Positions 58,289 to 64,000 of a DNA stretch of 64,000 bases are shown here, in pieces. Below the pieces are notes generated by a model. That model searched no databases. It was given only the letters and a program-made list of their open reading frames with translations, and was not told the origin of the DNA. A program made the position numbers and the translations under genes. The stretch's first letter is position 1. Every line of letters begins with the position of its first letter. The stretch is taken from the NCBI RefSeq assembly GCF_029227915.1, contig NC_079885.1:6138001-6202000 (forward strand). Reading direction: 5' to 3'. This DNA is from Hydractinia symbiolongicarpus (taxonomy: Eukaryota; Cnidaria; Hydrozoa; Anthoathecata; Hydractiniidae).

Positions 58289-58854
58289 TATCTCTTTATA
58301 ACCCTTTAACCTAAAAAATTATTTATTTTGTGTTTACTTTTGGTTCATGGCTATTCCAATAGCCTAGATAGATTATTCCAATTCCAATTTATTTCAAATT
58401 TCTTTATATAGGACTAATGTGTCCGTAAAGAATTGTGGCTAGCAATGTGTTAAAAACAGTCAACAATGTTTTTCAGTGTCCAGCTTAAAAATTCATGAAA
58501 CTTCAAGAGTGATGAAACACTTTATAGATACGAAAAATCAATTATTCATTTAAAATTTTAAAGTTCACTACAGATTTCAATTGTTTTTGTGGTTTATACA
58601 AGTTGAGCCGGTTTAAACCGGTTTTTTTCACTTGTCATCAATGATCTAGATCAGGGAGTCTATCTATTATGCATTTATTCAGTGATCGTTTTGTAACACC
58701 ACGTTGAAATAGCAAAGTAGCGGTGAGTAGAAAAAATTTATCACATAGTCCTAAAAGCTGATAGTCATATGATTAATTTTTTCGCATATTTTTGTTTCGT
58801 CATATGTTTCTTCTTGATGCTTATATATATTGTTTATTTTAGTGAGAGCGCAAC
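58289..58854. promoter_or_regulatory. Upstream region of the MFSD6-like gene
   Basis: It should contain the promoter and a 5' non-coding exon. A TTTATTTTAG acceptor directly before GTGAGAGCGCAACATG (about 58832-58857) suggests an intron in the 5' UTR. At 58605-58626 GCCGGTTTAAACCGG is a 15-nt palindromic motif centred on TTTAAA. No factor can be named. Confidence 0.4.
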
Positions 58855-60348
58855 ATGAAAACAGAGAGGTGCTTGCTGCAAGATGAAAATAACAACAGCA
58901 TTCCTTCGAATAAAAAAATTGCAATTATCAGAGAAAAAACGGAGTGGATCAACTTTTACATCTTACCCGCAAAACTCTCCTGTTTTTTTGTTGCAGCTAA
59001 AGACTCCGCTTACGCTTTGCATTTAATTCTGTTTCTCATGCATGCTGGGCTTGATCCTGCAGAAGCAGGCGCAGTATGCGGGTTACGTCTGCTGGGATTC
59101 GTTATTGGTGCTCCATTTTGGGGATACGTCGCCGACAATAAGCAAGCACATCGGCTTATTTCAGGTGTACTTTGCATCGCATCAATTCTTTTAATGAATA
59201 CTCAACTTTTGATTGCATACTATCTTGGAAATTCTTCGACCAACAAGTGTCCTCACATAACAAATCATACATACTCTAATGCCCCTGAAAGTGATTTGAT
59301 GGCACCGACTAGATCAACAAAGCATAACCAACTATTCATGTCTATGATTGCAATAAATATAGCTGCCTCGTTTTTTGAAAACAGTTTGAACAGTTTTGTT
59401 GACGCTGGAGTCGTGCAAAGAATACACGAAAGTCCAAAGCCACTCGATTACGGCAAGCAACGTTTCTACGATGGGTTTGGTGCAGCATCATTTGTGTTCA
59501 TCTCATCAGTGGCACCAGATTACTTTCCCAAATTTAACATTACTTGTTACAGTGCAATATTCTTCGTGTACACCTTCGTTATGTTGAATTTACTCATCAG
59601 TACACAGTTTTTGTTTAGTGGTCTTACCTTTAAACGTGAAACAAAAAAGAATACGGTTTCAACAAGAGAGATTTTGTTCAATACACTTAGCAATGGACGC
59701 ATCCTTTTTTTCTTCTTCATTGTCTTATGGAACGGCGCTGAACATGCATTGTACTTTAACTATACATTTCTGTTTTTAAAAGAAATTGGTGCATCTAATT
59801 TATTGATGGGTATGTGCGCAGTTATTGCTGCTATGGCAACGACTATCTCATTTCGCTTTTCAACAAGAATTATCAACTTATGTGGAGGTGTTTGGAAGAC
59901 ACTAGCTCTCTGTTGTTGTTCCTACTTCATCAGATATCTTGGAACGGCTTACTTGCAAAATCCATGGATCGTTTTGCTATTGCAGCCCTTAAATGGAATT
60001 GGATATGGGCTGTTTCTAGCTACCACTGTCACTCATATACGTAGTGTTAGCAAGCCCGCTATTTTAACGACAATGTTTAGCATAACACAAGCTCTTCATG
60101 TTGGGTTTGGGAACATACTAGCAAACTCCGCAGGAGGTCAAATCTATTTACTTTATGGTGGGAGAGTGTTGTTTCTAGTTGGGGCATATGGTGCAGCATT
60201 ATGGACATGCTTTGTAATCACTTATATCATACTCATTCGTCGTGATAAATATGAACAGGAAAGAAATGATAGTATAAATAAACAATTATTAGAAAAAGAA
60301 CATATTACAAATGACATTGGACAAGTTTGGTACTTTACAAGTTTATAA
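58855..60348 (+). CDS. MFSD6-like major facilitator transporter
   Basis: The product has 497 residues in one uninterrupted coding exon. It is a polytopic membrane protein with about 12 hydrophobic segments and a large extracellular-type loop after TM4 with NxS/T sites. The arrangement LILFLMHAGLDPAEAGAVCG followed by LRLLGFVIGAPFWGYVADN is the MFS_1-like signature of the MFSD6 branch (proline-rich N-terminal half, G..R....GAP..G..AD loop). A second signature-like stretch is WNGAEHALYFNYTFLFLKEI. The substrate of MFSD6 proteins is not established. The start ATG lies 8 bp after the proposed acceptor. It could instead be another MFS subfamily, but the fold is clear. Confidence 0.85.
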   Translation: MKTERCLLQDENNNSIPSNKKIAIIREKTEWINFYILPAKLSCFFVAAKDSAYALHLILFLMHAGLDPAEAGAVCGLRLLGFVIGAPFWGYVADNKQAHRLISGVLCIASILLMNTQLLIAYYLGNSSTNKCPHITNHTYSNAPESDLMAPTRSTKHNQLFMSMIAINIAASFFENSLNSFVDAGVVQRIHESPKPLDYGKQRFYDGFGAASFVFISSVAPDYFPKFNITCYSAIFFVYTFVMLNLLISTQFLFSGLTFKRETKKNTVSTREILFNTLSNGRILFFFFIVLWNGAEHALYFNYTFLFLKEIGASNLLMGMCAVIAAMATTISFRFSTRIINLCGGVWKTLALCCCSYFIRYLGTAYLQNPWIVLLLQPLNGIGYGLFLATTVTHIRSVSKPAILTTMFSITQALHVGFGNILANSAGGQIYLLYGGRVLFLVGAYGAALWTCFVITYIILIRRDKYEQERNDSINKQLLEKEHITNDIGQVWYFTSL

Positions 60349-63300
60349 CAACAGAACCTTTTCTATCTTTTAATAGTATAATAGTTGAATTTTCTTACGC
60401 TAACCTTATGTGTTTTTTAATCAAGTTTAATAATATACATTGGTAAAGGCCAGCGTGACCCAACACAATAATTTATTACTTATATTTTTGAGTAAACTAA
60501 ATGCTACAATGAACACTAGACGAAGTTAGACGAAGTTGTAAATTTTAAGTATTTAGTTTTCTTCTATTTAAATTTGTTGTTAAATGTAATAAAATTGGTT
60601 TGTTTAAATGAATACAGGTCTTCCCTAAACTGATGATCAAGGGGTCAATTCTTAACGATGTCAATTTAAAAAAAAAGAACAAGTCATGTTCCTAATCTAG
60701 TTAATGACATACCATTTTATAAATAGTTTGAGGTTAACTAATTAAATTAATTTTTATTAGAAATAGACAAAAAGAATATAAATAATTTAATTTGCGGTTG
60801 TTAAATGAAACCTCAGAAGGTGGGGTAGATTTTCAAAAATACAGAACCAGTTACCACAGTTACGCGAACTTTTTAAATCAGAAAGCAGGTATGATACACC
60901 AGTTGACCAATCAAGGAGACTTTTAAATTCTATAGTCTTTTTTTTACAATTTTTGAACAAACCATTAACGAAGTATATTACAATTTGTTCTTGATGGCCA
61001 TAAGCAAATATATTAACCATCTTTTTCACAATCTAAGGAACGAATGTACTTGCGTACGTATATGAAGGAAAATGTTGGATAACACTGTCCAAACTTATTT
61101 GTCAATGCTTTCGCTCCATACATCATAAAAATCTCTGCACAAAAGAAGTTTATAGCAGTCAAACTCTCAAGTGAGATAATTTTAATAATATAAACAGTAA
61201 AGATGCAAAAAGAAAAGCCAATCACACTTGATCGAAAAAAATGTTGGATGAGAATTTTCCTGATGTTAAAGTCTTTATAGTACACAGTTGTAGTGTGACA
61301 GAAAGAGAGAAGATTACAGTTTAGTTTCTTGTTCGTTTTAATGTTAATCGCAAAACTCTATCCGGTAAGGGACTTCATATACTTATCTCTTCTAATAGCT
61401 GCGATTCCAAATAATAACACAAAATACGAGGAACTTTTTCTCCAGGAAAATCATTGCGCTACATTTACGGATTCCTAGTCACTAGCCTGCTAAAATTATC
61501 AACTGACTACTTTTTTTAAAAGCATTGTAAAGTTATCTGTCAAGTAAGAAGTAACATTTTTATGTACCTTTCGTCGCACCACGTGGCACATTTACACTTT
61601 TGCAATTTTTGGCGACTTTTTATACACCTAAGGGCTGTCTATACAAGAGACTGGACGGGACGATTGTCAGGATTGCCCCGAATTGTTTTTTTTTCAATTA
61701 AAATGTGCAGAAGGTTTGTTTATATGGAAAAAGGGCCGTGATCCCGAGTAGCTTAAGCATGATCCTGCTTAGCCTTGACGGGATAAAATTGTTTCTGACA
61801 AGAAATTTTCATATAAACAAGTAATGTTTCGTACAATTATTGATGAGGGCAGGATCCCGGCAAAAGTCCCGTCTGTCAATTGTATCGTTCCGCTTTCCAT
61901 ATAAACACCTGCTTGGGTTATTCTTTGAGGTTTGAAGTGGAAAGTGTGTTTTAGAATATAACAGTAATAATGTGTCATAATCTTTATCATGTTCAAGATA
62001 AGAAATTGTGTTGTTTTGTTTCGCACAAGTTCTAGATTGATGTCAGTTTTAGTTGTTGTTACGACTGTATTTTTCCAAACAGATTTCGTGGGCTTTCATA
62101 AAAACGATGAATGAGGCGCATGGGGAATTAAAAAGTTAATATGGTGTGTACGAAAAGCACTCAAAAGTAACACTTCACAAGAACTGATCTTTTTCTGGGA
62201 TCAAATTAGATCTTCCATAAATATTTGATTAGGTACCCGGGGTTTATTTCTCAGAAATGATTTTAAGGGTTGGTTTTCGGCAACTTGTGAGACTTTCTTT
62301 TAAAATGTTTTCAGAATTACAAAATAATAATACGTTGTCACGAAAAATAAGTAAATAAATAACACAAAAATTATTTAAAAGCAAAACTTTTGTTAAATGT
62401 GTAAATTTTTTTCAATTCAAAATGAAAATATGGTTGTCAGTTGGTAGCTAGGACAATTATTAACATTTACCTTCGTAACAAAGTAGATTAAAACATGTCA
62501 CATTTTCTATTTCGTGTTTCGTACCACGATTTAAAATATTTATAGAATTACAAAATAATAAGACGTTGACATACGGAAATATGATATAGAGACTGGTCGT
62601 CATCCCGTGGAAACACAGATTTCTCACACGTTAATATTTCATGCATCTGTAAAAGATAATTGCATCAGAATGAGTGTTATGCTGGGGATTGTGTTGTTGC
62701 AATTTAGTCGAATACGAATCGTTAAATGTAAGTAATAGACTGGCGTTACCGATATTAGCATATTAGAAACGTCTCGTCGATTGCATCAAAAATATCAGCA
62801 AACAGGTTACGCCAGTGGGGTAACTGAACATGCTTAATACAATTTGCGAGGAATACCATTTTTAGCACAGATTTAACGTATTACAAAATGATTTAATCTT
62901 ATAAAAATACATTTCGCTAAATTCACGTACAAGACACTTTGTTATGAAGTAAAGTACACCTACGATGGAGAGTACACCAACGACGAAGTAATCATAAAAC
63001 AAAGCTGATTTTATGTTGAAAAAGAGGGTTGTACGATGATAACAAACGTGTTCTGATCTTTCTCCCTCTCTCTTCCTTAAAAATTACCATTACAAAGTAC
63101 AACAAGCTTGAGGAACAGAAACACCTAAAAGGCGCTTGTAGTTTCACACAGTGTTTAACAATTTGGCTTGGCGTTGTGCGTCAGTCCATAATTTGCCTAT
63201 ATTTAGCCTCAATACACGTAATCTTTTTGGCATATTTTTTCCGGTTGATTAATATAACAGACCAGTTGTTAGTCTATGGAGAACTCTAGGGGAAGTCGCA

Positions 63301-63818
63301 CATCGTGCATATTTTATCACTATTTCGTGCATCGTTAATGGACTTTATTTACGCGGAGGTTATTGCTATGGTTATAGGTGTAATTATAATAGCGTTTTTA
63401 ATTACAAAACCCCCTGTTTTTTATTGAGTCGGAGACAACAGCGGGTATTTAATTTAATAACTAATTTGAGAATCTCCATAACATGATAGTAGTAAAGATG
63501 TAAAAGCTTAAACATGCACCGTCTAGGAAAACTATTATAAATTTATGCACTAAAGAGACTGTAGAGATTTTTAACGACCTATAGTCGAAAAAGGAACATT
63601 TTTTTGCTACCTATAAAGAGTGAAATTTTATAATAGTGTGTCATAGTCATATTTTAAGCAGAGAACCAAGCTACTTGAAAAAGCAGGTAAGCGAAAAACT
63701 TTCTTTGGTAACAAGTACAAAAGATTGAAATAAATTAGCTCAAAAGATCTGTTTTCAGTGAATCTTAAATTTCCATCATATATAGAAACTTAAATCAATC
63801 GACTAAATTCCCTTTAGA
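60349..63818. other. Intergenic, MITE-bearing, no supported gene
   Basis: Two overlapping minus frames (60787-61029, 61013-61285) have no recognised homology and no clear splice logic. The interval contains a MITE-like element (61718-61906) and a short local duplication (AGAATTACAAAATAATAA at about 62312 and 62544). Confidence 0.5.
61718..61906. mobile_element. MITE-like element with TTTATATGGAAA ends
   Basis: GTTTATATGGAAA (61718-61730) and TTTCCATATAAAC (61894-61906) are perfect 13-bp inverted repeats about 190 bp apart. The interior has no frame and has paired GATCCCG/CGGGATCC-like words. The outer boundary and target duplication are uncertain. Confidence 0.6.
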
Positions 63819-64000
63819 ATGAAGATTTCAACTTCCTTGATCGCGTTGTATTTGATGTTTTATGTTGTGTCAGGTATTTTCATCATTTTACGTAAATAAT
63901 GCAATAATTATAATTGTCGCCCTACAGGCACACATGCTACTAGAAAATGAATTCTTTTATAGGCATTACTGTCTGTGAACACAAAACATTGAGTATCAAA
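63819..64000 (+). CDS. Secreted SUEL-type rhamnose-binding lectin (first two exons, truncated by window)
   Basis: Exon 1, 63819-63873, encodes a signal peptide (MKISTSLIALYLMFYVVS) with a donor GTATTT. Exon 2 begins after the AG at 63961-63962 and reads GITVCEHKTLSIK to the window end. This fits the start of a D-galactoside/L-rhamnose-binding (SUEL, Gal_Lectin) domain, where an early Cys and a strand ending in L.I.C are conserved. An alternative acceptor at about 63927 (CCTACAG) would meet a stop after eight codons, so the later one is preferred. Such lectins are common secreted recognition proteins in cnidarians. The short visible sequence limits certainty. Confidence 0.6.

Noticed and set aside
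60787-61285. Two overlapping minus-strand frames as a gene
   Set aside because: No recognised domain, no convincing splice sites, and typical AT-rich composition; left unannotated.
1-64000. CRISPR arrays, bacterial operons or ribosome-binding sites
   Set aside because: The sequence is clearly eukaryotic (introns, animal gene families); the tandem arrays lack spacers.

Overview
The window looks like AT-rich nuclear DNA of an early-branching animal, most likely a cnidarian and perhaps a hydrozoan. The reasons are intron-rich genes whose closest recalled relatives are animal proteins (HOIP/RNF31, DNAJA2, NEK6/7, MFSD6, rhamnose-type lectin), plus many small transposons and non-LTR elements of kinds common in cnidarian genomes. 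The genus cannot be fixed by reading alone. All exon models were derived by eye from splice consensus, reading phase and family alignment from memory; no search was run.

Layout. 1-1480: 3' half of a non-LTR retrotransposon. 4110-18348 (+): 17 exons of an RNF31/HOIP-like RBR ubiquitin ligase; only the 5' end is missing. 21077-22618 (-): the Ser/Thr-rich repeat and membrane-anchor exon of a mucin-like surface protein. 27496-35747 (-): a complete 12-exon type I DNAJ (DNAJA2-like) gene with a farnesylation-type C-terminus. 39458-51099 (+): three tandem two-exon NEK6/7-like kinase genes. 52947-55435 (+): a tentative four-exon gene for a small tail-anchored protein. 58855-60348 (+): an MFSD6-like transporter in one coding exon. 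63819-64000 (+): signal-peptide exon and start of the lectin exon of a SUEL-type rhamnose-binding lectin, cut by the window edge.

The genes are not an operon. The only evident functional grouping is the kinase array, in which intron position and phase are identical in all three copies. A central segment of about 165 bp is almost identical between copies while the flanks have diverged, which points to gene conversion.

The space between and inside genes is dense with mobile elements. These include a Helitron-like family with four recognisable 3' ends (one complete 306-bp element is built on about 52 perfect CCGT units), three copies of a tRNA-headed SINE, and several MITE-like elements with terminal inverted repeats (one next to TTA duplications, one nested in a dead LINE). 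There are also a second LINE relic joined to a SINE, a HIRAN-like transposon fragment, a decayed pogo-like transposase, and minisatellites with 24-, 33- and 57-bp units.
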